Below, piece by piece: positions 1-12,600 of a stretch of DNA of 27,071 bases; positions within the stretch are counted from its first letter, which is position 1; every line of letters begins with the position of its first letter. The stretch is from the NCBI GenBank assembly GCA_019649035.1, contig BMAT01010317.1, forward strand, positions 154,989 through 182,059, in the 5' to 3' direction. A model generated the notes under the pieces. That model was not told where the DNA came from, made no database searches, and saw nothing but the letters and a program-made list of their open reading frames with translations. The stretch is from Elysia marginata (Eukaryota; Mollusca; Gastropoda; Plakobranchidae). The translations under genes and the position numbers were made by a program.

Positions 1-120
1 GGGTGGTGGTAGTGATGATGGTGATGGTGGTCATAGTGATGATGATGATGTTTGTGGTGATGGTAATGGTGATAGTAATCATAATAATAATGGTGACAAT
101 TGAAGTCGTCACAATGGTAG
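1..120 (+). repeat. Imperfect GGT/GAT trinucleotide repeat
   Basis: Degenerate trinucleotide array (GGTGGT, GATGAT, AATAAT words), trailing off by about 120. It lies just upstream of the first visible exon, probably in an intron. 121-254 holds nothing recognisable apart from a T-rich stretch before the acceptor. Confidence 0.75.
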
Positions 121-254
121 TGGTGAAAGCAAAGTAGATTTTAAAGCATTTGTCACGATATTGTCGTACTTTCTAGCACATTATACAATAGCCTACACTT
201 GTTTTTTTTTATATCACCTTTTTATAAATGACTACACTTGCATCATCTAACTAG

Positions 255-371
255 GTATCCGAGTCCGTTTGAGAGGAACAGCTCATCTTACAGTACGTGA
301 CGATCGCAAAGGGAGAGCGTTCTTTGGCGCCATGGACTTCTTAACCCTACCTGTCAGCATAGAGAAAATAA
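255..371 (+). CDS. Exon a: arrestin N-domain strands
   Basis: Acceptor TAG at 252-254 and a strong donor, A|GTGAGT, at 372. The exon supplies two bases of a split codon, 38 whole codons and one trailing base. The peptide begins IRVRLRGTAHLTVRDDRKGR, which matches the alpha-arrestin pattern of a strand leading to a G-x-A turn, and runs on to DFLTLPVSIEKI. The trailing A joins CA of the next exon as a Thr codon, so the phase agrees. It is the weakest of the six small exons because the similarity is only by pattern; phase and splice sites carry most of the support. Earlier exons must lie to the left of the window. Confidence 0.65.
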
Positions 372-3300
372 GTGAGTTCCGATGTGAAACTCAGTTCATG
401 GCATATCAGAAACTGCTTTGTGCTGGTTTAGCTCACATGTTTCAAATAAACATCAGTTAGTTGTAATTGAGAGTGTATGATGGCAATTGATGCATTTTAT
501 AAGATTTGGAAGCTGAGCAGATCTATTGTTTAAAACATCAAAATAGCGTCCTCCGACATCCTTATTGGAATGGTTTCTAGACATGAGATGTGTAGCATAT
601 TTATTTTGTCTAAATGCTCCTTCAAAGCAATCATAGCAGTCCAAAATTATCTCGATATCTTCGTCATGAGTTGACTGACTCCATTGGGAAGATTGGGAAT
701 CAGTAAGACCTCATGTCAAGAAAATGAATAAAAACTACTAACTTCGAATGTTTTAAATTAAAGATAATAAAAAGCGATTATCTAACATTGCTCCAATTAA
801 AGATCGCATGTTTCACCATAATTTTAATCATTGCTGTATAAGTATGATGCAATACATCGGAGAACATGGATTTTTCCGTTTTCATCATTTAGCGCCAGCC
901 AACAGAAACAAGAGGATGTATGTTTTAGTCACAATCGGCCAGATTAAAAAGTGGATAAAAATTACTGGCATTTCAGTTCTGATACAAAAACTAATCGTTG
1001 TGTTGTACTAGGCGCTCGTGAGTACCGAAGTTTTTTGTGCTTTCCTTTTCTATTTAGTCCCACTCGTTTTATTTTTTGATAAGACTTGTTGATGTTGGTG
1101 TGTGTGTGTGAAGTGAATGGTAGCATTATATACTATGTTTTTACTCCCGCAATGTTTTGCGTAGTACATACAATATTCAAGAACGGAAAAGTGGAATTGG
1201 TTTCTACCGAGTCCTCCATTGTACCTGGAGTGATGCTCGACAGACAATGAGCTAATCATGCCTGTGCCTTTCTCTCACCCTATCCACAGCAAGTATCGTT
1301 GAAGGAGGTTCACTCTGTCGAATGTTTAAAGAGTTACCATTTTCCTTCACCCTGCCGGAGTCCAGCTTGCTGCCAAGTCATTACAGTGATGAAAATGTCC
1401 ACGTGGAATATGAGCTCGAAATGATGCTGGTCTTTTGTCCCGCATGCGGCGAATTTGGCAAGGAAGAACAGTGAGATATGTTTCTTATAAGTTTTGCCTT
1501 TCGATAACTTTACATTATTGAGATTGAAAACGTGGCCAATATCTTACATATTACTTCGGGGAGAAAGGAGTACATTTTTTTGGTGGTAATACATTCGGTA
1601 TTCGGGTTGAAGAGGCTGATGTTTGAACCCTAGATCGTCGATGTGGTTTTTTTTCTCACTTGCCCCGAGTTTTTAACGGAATCTAAATAATAAAAGACTG
1701 AGAAACTTATAGACACCTGAGTATGTGAGAGAGAATATCTGTAGGAGCGTTCATGTAACGTTCTTTAGGGTACATGGCTGTGCGAGACGAAGAACGTAAA
1801 ACTGACCTCAAACCCTCTCATTTGCTGTAATGTTGCTACTGGCAAGCCAGTTTCCGACCTTCGAGTGTTCTGATCTGAAGACCGGGTGCTAATTCTAATT
1901 CATTTATTAGTTTTCAAGCTGTTGTGTGGTACTGTTTCTTATTTTAATTTTTTTTTCATTTTATATACGAAGTTGCACTTCTCTTAAGCGACATGGAGTC
2001 TTCTGAGTTTGTCATTTCCTAGGTGTGCTTATATAGCTACGGGCTTTAAGTGATGATAGCTATTTGAGTTTTGTGGAGGAACTGTCTCTTTAAACGTAAA
2101 ACTTAACGAGTTGAGTAAAATTGTGTTACGGTGCCTTATTATACTCATCGGAAAAGGGTTCTACTACGAATTTTTTTGTAGGTGGATTTTTAATTATTCA
2201 AGAACATTTCTTTCCTAAATTATATAAATAAATGGAATATTAGACAGCCTGCATTTTTTTCTCAAATTTTTACATTCTGAGGGAACGAAGGGGGATAATG
2301 GCAACTGTTTCCCGGAGTGAGAATACTCTCTCTCTCAAAGACATGTTACCGGTGATGATATTTATTAAGACATCAATCAAGTCATCAATATGTTGTTGTA
2401 ACAAGTGTGATGGAATAGGGTCTAATACTCACTATTTGGGATCGGATGGAAAGATAACTTTCCTTGCAATGTGTCCGGAATTGTGTCCACTACTATGGTT
2501 GATTTATGAAAAAACATTTTAAGCTTCTAAATATTAAAAAAAGAGAATTAAGATTATCAAATGTGTGCGAGGACATGTTTGAAATTATTCTGATTTCAAA
2601 CCTAAGATAAATTAATCTACTTTTAAAGGTGCTTTATCTCAATGAAATATTGTGGATATTTGAAAAAAATCGTTTAACGGTACATAAACGAATGTAAGTT
2701 TGGTTTGGAAAAAAAGTATGTATAGCCTTTTTTTCATGATGCTTTTTTTTTCATTCTCAGACACGATGGCTGCGAACAACCATGGCTCTTGCTGTCAAAA
2801 CTCTTCATTCAAAGAAAAGAGTTGATTTTCCCTCTGAGCATCTACGTAAGATAACAAACTTTTACATTGTAGTGAACACGGTCATTATCGTCATATTCAT
2901 TTGTCGGCGGTAACTTGAAAAAAGAACCACTTGCACATCAACCCATACGTAATTTAAAAAAGAATTGTAAGTAGAGTAATTCCTGACCCCTTATCAGCTT
3001 AAAACACGGTTACAGGTGCTCAGATAAATGTAGAAAAAAGTTTTGTCACATAAAGTTAACATAACTTTAACAAACACTTTTTAAGAAAGATAATAATCTA
3101 AGTGTTTTGTATGAAGACTCATACTGACCCTCTATTGTTTGTCTCTCTTTGCCACTAGGAACCGACCGAGTTTGAGAAAACCATCCTCGTCCACGAGGAA
3201 GAGAAACTTATCTCCGCTGTTCGAATCACGGGGAAACTTTCACGCACAGTGTTTGCCATCGGAGATGTTGCGCATGTAACACTAACCACCACGGGTTTGG

Positions 3301-6045
3301 ACGATGATATGCCAGAGAGGCAAATACGGGCAACTTTTGCAACTTTTCTTATACAGGTAAGTAGGCTTGCAGGATCTTCTGCAATTGATCGAATCGTTAT
3401 CCGTCTAAAATAAAATTTGATACCAGTAAAATCACCCAATTCATAGTTTGTTTGTCCTGGTGGATTGGTAATTTATTTGATCACAAATCCACAAAATCAA
3501 ACAAAATGAAACCTACGCATTACAGATTATACTTGTCAAGTTGGGTGTACAAACAGCTGTCGTGTTTTGAAATTTACTGAATGACAAATCCACACAAATT
3601 TTTTGAAGAGGTCGAGACATCAGAGATTGCACTGATGTACTGTAATTTATAAACTAATGGTGCGCTCAGCAAATCCATTTGAACAGATCTGAATAAAAAT
3701 TAGGGGTGGTTCAACTACAGGTAGGTTTATGGACGGACTGATGTTTCATGCGCATTCTGTGACTCATTGAACCACATAGTCTAATGAATGAACATCAGTG
3801 CCTACAAATCAATGTGTTACCGATGTGAACTAACAGAGTGAAGCTGGTTCAAGCACCTCAGGCTCGTTTTGAGTTTAAACCCTTTCAATTCAGGCAATAA
3901 TGCTATGTGCGAAACATTTTGATTTGCTTTTAGATCAATTATCTAAGAACAAAACCAAGCTAGGATAAAAAAAACTTGCAACCTTTTGAACGACGAAAAA
4001 ATGTTCACAACTCAATATGCCGATATCTTTACAAATATGCACTCGTCTGATTGTCTAAAAATTGTATAAACGAAGTGCACATAGAGCCGTGCGTATGCTT
4101 GCCTGCGGAAAAAGGAGTGGAGAGTGGGGTGCGGGGTGAAAGAGAAACAAGAGATCAGAGAAAGTCTCGTTAGAATAGCAGCCTTAACAATAACCAATAA
4201 CTACCTCTTATTCGCTCTGCTGAGTGCTCCCCTCTCTACATACCCCTCCTTATATTACCTCTTTCTCTTCTTATGTCAAATCTCGATGAATCAACACCTT
4301 GCTACCTACCTTAACCGCCGCGTCTGTTAACCTCTAAGCAACTCCCATACCCGACAAAAAAAGCAATAATCTTTATTCCATACTAATTACCTCTCCCTAT
4401 ATACCACCCAGCTCAGTAAATGTTCTTGGGGTATTGGACCCATCAGAAAAACAACTGCATAGTTGCCTATACACATCGGTCTACCTCAAAGCTGATTTCC
4501 TCAGCGAACCAACTGCCAAAAAAAACGAAGAGCCAAAATGGAAAATATGCGAACAAAAAATCAGAAAAAAAAGAAAAGGATTCGCTAACCAAAAAATCCT
4601 GGCACAGAATATGCCATATATGGTGACGTGATCGACCACAGTGGATCCTTGCCTTCCCCACTTTGACTTAAATATTAGGTCCGATGGCAAGGTAGGATCC
4701 CACGTCTCAGCCCAAATGTATATTGTTTTTTTTTTACCTAAGCAATCCTAGAAACGAAATGAAATTGTGCAAAAAAAAAAAAAGATGCAGCCTATAGCCC
4801 TGAACGCCCTAGACATCACAGCCAGACTCTTTAGCCCCAATAAAACGGACCTCATCGAAGAAATAATGTTTTAGAACATCAGAAATCTCAAAATACTTAG
4901 GCCTACAGGATATATATTTAAGCAATCTCACCCTCAAGCCTAGCTTAAACTCTCACCCTTTCTGCTCCCCCCCCCCTTCCTTTTTCTCGGTCCGGTTCTA
5001 TCTTTCCCACTCTCTCTCACCCTCTCGCTCACTTTTTCTCTCGGTCCCTCTTCACACCTCTCTCTCAGTATAAGACCCCCTCCTCTCGTTATATCTCCTC
5101 CATTGGTACCTTATTTAATCAATGCACTAGAATAGAATAGAATAGCAAATTAACGACTAACAAAGTCACTATAGCACGAGACTGAGCTTAAAATTTTTGG
5201 CCCCGCGGTGACGCTGGATAGTACTTTATGGACTGGGAATGGGGAAGTGCTACCTCGCGACTCTCTGGAGCGGAGGATTTAGCGACGCTCGAATAATATT
5301 ACTCACAGCATGATTTCCTTTTTTTAAATTACTCCAGGATGCCTAACCACAAACATGATGTAAGAAGTAAATGTTATTTATTTTTTTTTACCAATGTCTC
5401 GTGTCCCACAGCATGAACTAACAAAAGAAGTTATCTAATGATCTAATCAAACCGGGTCACAAGAAGAATAGGAAGCACAGGGAAAAAAAGAGATCAGAGA
5501 AGACAGTTTCGGATAAAAATCACTGCCCTAAAGAAATTTTTATAAACAATGATTGCGTATTTGAGTTAACGATACCACATACAACCCCCTTTGATCAATC
5601 GGCATACATCCTGTCATTTTACAGATGATGGATCAAACAACCTTTACGGTGCTGATACATAAATGATCTATCAATGCAATAGTATGAACAGTTTCAATTT
5701 TTTTCTTCAACCTTAGCATAAATTAACAGTTATGTAGTAATGGTGTATTTGTCAAACACCTATAATGTACTTCGTATTGTGGCATATTTTATTAATCAAA
5801 GATTGTGGTGCAATGAACATCAAGGATCATGAAAGATATTTAGGCGAAAATCATGCCAGATTTCATAAACGTAGTGATCAATAAATTATTATATTGTGTT
5901 AATGATTATTATCATTGTATTTGTTTTTTTGTTGTTGTTCTTGTTGTTTTTGTCGTTTATGTTGTTATATTATTGTTAATATTCTATATGTTTACATAAT
6001 TATAACTATTATTTTTATTATTATCTGTATTATTATTGTCATCAC

Positions 6046-6089
<44 letters not shown>

Positions 6090-6580
6090 ATTATTATTAT
6101 TTATATTATTATCACCACTGCGTCTATTACTCTTATTATTGCTGTGTATCTCTTCCAGTTTTATTTTACTTCCTTTTTATTCTCGAGATTTTATTTGTCT
6201 ACAGGAGGTGAACATGGTGAAAAATAAGAAAACAACACTCAAGCGTGTCATGAAAACAGACCTGGTGCAGCCAAAGGACTTTCTCATTGGCTCGAGCGGG
6301 GAGAAAACGTTTCGGTTTCGCCTGGCTATTGACAATATTCTGCCCTCAGCTGACATCAACAATCCAGCTGACCCGGCCTCAACGTCATTCAAAGTCGATT
6401 ACCGTCTCAAGGTATGGACATTTTTTCTACTTTTTTTGCTGCTGATGTTAAGCTTTTTTAGCGAACAGTTGCCATCAAGACTGCGATTTACTGCGTTTTA
6501 CTGTGATATCTTGCGAGTGTATCGACATTACGAGCTTAGTTTATGTTCACACCTCCCCTCTTCCCAATCCTTTCTTTCCC

Positions 6581-6624
<44 letters not shown>

Positions 6625-6628
6625 NNNN

Positions 6629-6661
<33 letters not shown>

Positions 6662-9600
6662 ACTCGCTCTCTCTCCTCCTCTCTGTAGTTACTTTTTTTC
6701 TACATACTGGTCTTTTCGGCAAGGCACTGTAATTAGTAGCATAGAGTTAAGAAATCAGTAGATAATAATACGTAGTATCATTTTTAAAACAAAACATAAA
6801 ACATAAGAAACAATAAACCTACTAACAATTTATCTGATCTGTCTGTTTTACTACACTTAACCTTAATCTCTCCATATTTCTCTCGTACTTACATTAAGTG
6901 TGAAAGACAGAGTGGATAAAAATATACATGATAATACATGATACATGATAAAAAAGAGAAGTTAAAAACACGAGAGAAAAACACGAGAGAAGGCGGTCAG
7001 GTTTAAAAGAGACAGGCAAAGATTGTTCTAACTTTTTTTTACATGAAATAGTTATATCTTTCCCGAGTTTTCTTTGTTATTAAAACTGTACAGAAAATGG
7101 AATAGACAAAACTCAACAACACCAGAAAGAGATAAAAACCGTAGCTAGTCGTTATTGCTTCAGTATTTCTAAATACGGATAATTGCTTTTGGCAATTTTT
7201 TTCGGTACTTCAGGTTTAGTTACATGATAAAATAAAAAAAAACCTATGGATTATGGCCATCCACCGCCGAAGGCAGCCTCAAGACTTTACATATATATTT
7301 ACTCCAGCAGGCCAATTCACACCAAAGCAAAGTCGTTACATATTTCATAGCATTACAGCACGGCTGCCTGTTAGGCGCTCAAATACCGACAGTCTACTAA
7401 GTTCAAGAACTGCCTATAACCAAGTACCCATTTCGGAGGTGGGTGGACTGAAAAAGGTGTGGATGAATTGCTTTCCTAAGGCAACTACAACATGCTTTGT
7501 GGTTGGGAATCGAACCCGCGACCGCCGGATCAAAAGTCGGACGCGCTAACCACTGAGCAAAGCTGTTCCACAATATACCATTTTTTGTGTGAGGCAACCA
7601 GAGTAAATCAGGCACTAGTCGCTCAGCCTATTTTTTAATTAAAGCTCTTACAAAATAGTAACTTGTTACATAGTATACTAATTTGATAGTCTTCAAAATG
7701 TAACAACTCAAGACGCATTTTATTTTGAACCTCTTCATAGGCTAGGCCTGCTCTGTGGCCTAGCGGTCGGTAAGACATTCGCTCAGAGATCTCAAGGTGC
7801 GTGGTTCGACCCCCGGCCTAGTCAAACCAAGGACTTTAAAATTGGTATTAACAGCTGATCCGTCTAGTGTCTGGCATTATGAGTTTGTGCTAAGTCTGGT
7901 CGGCCCGGTGTCAGGATAATGTGACTGGGTGTGGTGTATGGAAGCGCTCCTTACATCTCAGTGTGGCAGCACACTTCAATTGTACCCAGCGGCTGATATA
8001 ACCTTGTAGTTGAAAAGAAACGTTAAAATTCAAACAACCAACCAATCATGGGCTAGAATACAGTTTAAGTAAATGTCGATAACTCAATGTGTCAACATTC
8101 TGACCTGTGCCTGATTTTGCCGTGGTCGCCCCACAAATATACTTCTACTTTTCCTCATAAAATGTTTTACAACGATCGTAGCTTTTATACGTAGTTTTTC
8201 CTTCTTCTGTTCAATCGCTTTTATTGTTCACTGATCAATTTGGAAGTGACTGAAAAAACCGTTGTTAACTAAGAGCTCATTTCGCTCTTTAGGGTGATTC
8301 TTATCACATTTCGACCATTGCAGGTGATTGTCGAACTGCCAGGCGTGAACCATGCCTTAGACGTCATGAACCAGGACATCTTTATAATAGAAGACTCTCC
8401 ACTGCATCGTCAACAATGTGGTAAGCTTTTGATTTTACACATTAACTTTTTGTAATCTTACTATTTATATCCCTCTATTGTGGGTAAATTAAAATTTTTC
8501 TTTTAAAAAATTTCGTGTTCCCGAATGCTCTTTTTTTCAAATTTTGTCAAACATGATTTAACTGATATGGGAAATTTTTAATTCTTTTTTTTTTCTCGAA
8601 TGCCCTTGGTTTTGGGGGCTTGATAACTTCAGTACCGTTTAATTTCTATGATATGCTTAAAATGAGTCTACATCTTCTCGTTTAGTGAAGTTTGACTGTG
8701 AAACTGAGTTAATTTTACAATGTAGCATAATTAGCTATGTCTTTTCAACGTTGTTGTTTTATTTATCTTTGGAGTATGGACAAACTGATCTTGGGCTATG
8801 AAATTTTTTAATAACATTATTTAACTAATAGGAAAACAAGAATAATTGCACCACTGTGTAAATTATAACGGAGTGGGATGTTCTTACTTTGAACAGATTT
8901 ATAGTAAGGGAAGCTAATTCTCATATTTGTACATATGGTTGTGTCCCTTGATTATCTTACTTGTTTCGCCATTGTTTCGCCATGAAAGCAACAACAATGG
9001 TTATACAGTACCATTCATTTGACTTCATTTTATAGTTGCCTCGCCAAATGCGGTGATAAACCACACACACACACTGTTGTTCCTTTTATCTGTCATTCCC
9101 TTACAATTTTTTAAAAAATACCCATATTATGCAGAACAGAGCCATAAATTTTTACCGCGCATTGCTTATATACAATGTCATCCAAGTTTTGAAAAGCAAG
9201 AAGCTATGTTTGTCGTGTTTGAAATTGATTTTTAAAAAAATGGTTGTTTTGGAGAGACTTCAGTTGGTTTTTTGTTGTTTTTTGTTTTTTTTACTTTTCG
9301 GTCATGTTCGCTTTCAGTAGCAGTAATTTGTAAATTCAGGTCAACTTACGCTAAAGTTGGTCACACCTTTATTTAACTTGTGCTCCAGGCGCTATCACAA
9401 GACCTGCTTGATATTCCATAAAAAGAGAAATTTTCAGATACCTAATGTACCAATAGGTCTAAAAAAGGTAGAGTAATCAATTAAATTATTTTATTTCAGG
9501 TGGCCGGTTTAAAAAGCACTTTATACCAGAGCCTTTTCAAGTGGAACTTGTCGAAGTGAGCTTTGAAGTAAGTGCCAACAATCACGGAGGGCGAAAACAG

Positions 9601-12600
9601 GACTTGTTATCTCCGCTAGAGAAATTATTGGCAAAAATAAAAGTCAACATGGAAACATCAGAATGTTGTAAAAAAGACGTAAAAAAGGCTATCAAAATGA
9701 TCAACGATGGTCTTCTTTACCTCCTCTTCTACTTCACAGAGATTGACTTGGGGCCAGACACTAAGAAAACACTGTCTCGAAAAGAGGAGCTGGAGAGACG
9801 GAAAGCAGAGCGAAAGATCGGCAAGAAATTAGCAAAGTCCATTCCTGTTTCAGAGTCCAGTGATAAGAATTTTCGGCTCCTTAAAAACATTGTGGACGCA
9901 AAGAAACTGCAAGTGGGTACAAGAGACCAGAGAAAATGCCTCAGAAATCATCTTAAGGACACTCTGGTGCGTCTAGTGCACCACCGGCATTGGTTGATGG
10001 AGTATATAGAAGACCCACATCAACAAGGAATCATCGTGAAAGACAGCGGGAGAACATGGCGTGTTTGTACATTTGGACACCAGCTATTTAGTTCGCTAAT
10101 GACACATGAGGAGCTTGTTCGCGAAGCAACCTTCCCGTCGTTGGATATCTGTCGCGAAATTCGGCGCGAGAAATGGCAATTTAATTTGCTGGCCGTGGAC
10201 CAAAGAATAGATGTGTGTCATTTAATGTGCTCTAAAACGCATGAAGCTGGAAGGTGTTTCCATAATAGGATTATGATCGACAATTTTGTTTTCTTGGATC
10301 TTCAGAAAACTGAAAACCACCATTGTTTGGATTGTGAGAATTCCGATGTAGGGGCGAGAAGGCTTTTAGCCAAACCTGAACTTCAGTCGATACAGTCTGC
10401 AAATGAGGTTAAAGAAATACCTGACATACAAAATAAAATGGAGGAAGATGATTTGGAACTATTATCTAAGGTGAAAGCTTTTCATAGGAGGAATCCATCT
10501 GTCTTTACTAACTTACGCCAGACATATTTAGAAAAGAGACCCAAACCAAATCTTATGCTGCAATCGAATACCGCAAACCCAAATGATTTGATGCTCCCAA
10601 ACAGCTCTCAACTAACAGAACTGAATAAAAGAGATGGAGTGCAAAGTGATAAGACTCGTTTTTCACAAGATAAAAGCGAGAAAACTAGTTCAGGAGAGAA
10701 CAAAACTGCAGGAATTAATCGAGTACAAAAGACTTGCGACAATATTGATCATCCTGCTCTTGAGTGTCTAAATACTAATGAAATACAAAGTGAACAAAAG
10801 TTTAAGTGTGTGGGTTTGGAAGACTTTAAAGAAAATACAAAACCCCAGTTTCAGGAGGAAGCAGTATCAAAGAATCTGCCCGCGAAAGACTGTAAAAGCA
10901 CAAATTCTTGTGAACTGTGTGACACTGTGAAGGGCAAAACCATTTACAGCATGGATCAAAACAAAAGTAATTGTGACGGAAACTGTTCGAGATTTGACAC
11001 GCATGTTTCCGATGAGGAAACAGACATCAACCCAACTAATGTCAAAGTACCAGAAATCCAAAACGGTGTGAAACTCACTGGTAGTAGGGACGCTGAGGTA
11101 GACTGCAAAATGGATAGTAATAAACATGAAAGTGCAACTCGATATATAGACAGTACGTCATGCTGCGATTCCTATGGAGAAATAGGACACACACCCAATG
11201 AAAACTGTAAATACCAAGAGCTGAGCTCAAGTAGCAGCGGCAAAGCAGGATCTTCAACAACTGTAGTTGATGCTATCGAAGCTGGTGATGAGAAAAGAAA
11301 AATGGAAGGCTCTTATCTTGCAGAAAAGTCAAGTAAACCGATCGGTACAAATAACGCTGAAAGTGCGAGCCAAAAGTTTGAAAAGATCAACTCATTAGAC
11401 GCGTGTGGCAACACTGATAATGTTCGTACTGTTCTTAGGAAAGAAATAAGTAAATCAAAATGTACCAATGAACATGGAAAAGGGAATTATAATAAGAACG
11501 TGGGGTATGAAGATAGCTCAAAGTCTGACGCAAACAGTGGCCTCATAAATGCAACTTTATCACGAGAATGTGCGACTGAAGGCACGGATGATGATGAAAT
11601 CTATGACGAGAAAGATTGCAAAAATGAAACTAATAAGAAGGAAATGGAAGAAAATGTAGTGCGATGTGATATTTTCGATGGGTTAAGATCAAATTCTGTT
11701 GACCATTGCGAGCTCATGCTCGAACAAAGAAAAATAGACCGAAAGAGCTCTTCTGCAACGGAATCCTCAAATTGTAGAAAATCAGTTGAGAGCCCAGGCC
11801 GTCAAGAAGAATCCACCTCAGCCGAACCAGTATCCAGAAAAATTCACAAAAAACGAACACATGCCATACAAAGAAAGAAAACAGGAAAGAAAGCGGCGAA
11901 AAGAAAGAGAGCAAACAAAGGAAAGTACGCGTGTGTGGAGAGCGACTCCGAGGAAATTCCGAAGATATTGTCGCAGTACATTAAATACAAATCGGACGAG
12001 GAACCGGGAGAAGAAAAACATGAATACGTGAGAGTTGATGTAAAAGACAGAGAAGTTGGAGGAAAAGAAAAAGACCAACAGGAGGAAGACAAAATAGAAG
12101 ACGAACAGGAGGGACGCAACGAAACAGACAAGCAAGAGAGGGGAAAAGAAAAAAGCGAACAGGAAAGGAAAAAAGTTATAGAAAATCAGGAGGGGGGAAA
12201 AGTTAAAGACCATCAGAATGTATCAAAGGGAACAAATGAACAAGAGACAGGAAAAGAAAAAGATGAGCAACATAGAGAAAAGGAAAAAGACCATCAGAAG
12301 AGGGGGAAAGAAACAGACGAACGGGGGGAAGAGAAGGAAATCGAAGAAGAGGTAGGGAAAAAGAGAGATAGAAAAAAGGAGGAAAGAAAAGGAGAAGATG
12401 AAGAGGAGGGAAGAAAAGTAAAAGATAAAGAGGGAGAAAAAGAAAAAGACAAACATGGGGGTGTAAGAGAAAAAGTCGAACAAGAGGGAAAACAAGTAAA
12501 AGACGATCAGAATGAAGAAAGACAAACGAAAGAACAGAACGCAGGATTTGTGAAAGGAGAGCAAAATGGACAAAAAGAAAAAGGCAAACAGAAGGGTGGA

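Larger units (their letters stand above)
3357..6204 (+). other. Intron between exons d and e
   Basis: 2,848 bases, GT-AG, the longest intron. It holds a pyrimidine-rich stretch (about 4960-5100), a short AGAAT pentamer run (5128-5145) and an ATT array close to the acceptor. The remainder is AT-rich with no recognised element. Confidence 0.65.
6412..8323 (+). other. Intron between exons e and f
   Basis: 1,912 bases, GT-AG. Holds a CT microsatellite with an N gap and two SINEs in opposite orientation (annotated separately). 6720-7230 is AT-rich with nothing recognised. Confidence 0.65.

Noticed and set aside
4630-4700. An inverted repeat around GGATCC motifs
   Set aside because: Arms are short and unequal (GGATCCTTGCC against a copy with four extra bases); not above chance for a 27-kb window.
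6036-6227. An Ile-rich membrane peptide
   Set aside because: It is the translation of the ATT microsatellite.
6139-6732. A longer exon around 6205-6411 extending into Leu/Ser repeats
   Set aside because: The downstream part is the CT microsatellite; the phase-consistent donor is at 6412.
7500-7572. A functional tRNA-Lys gene on the minus strand
   Set aside because: The anticodon and acceptor stems pair poorly and the sequence continues into a body with a terminal homopolymer tail, as in a SINE.
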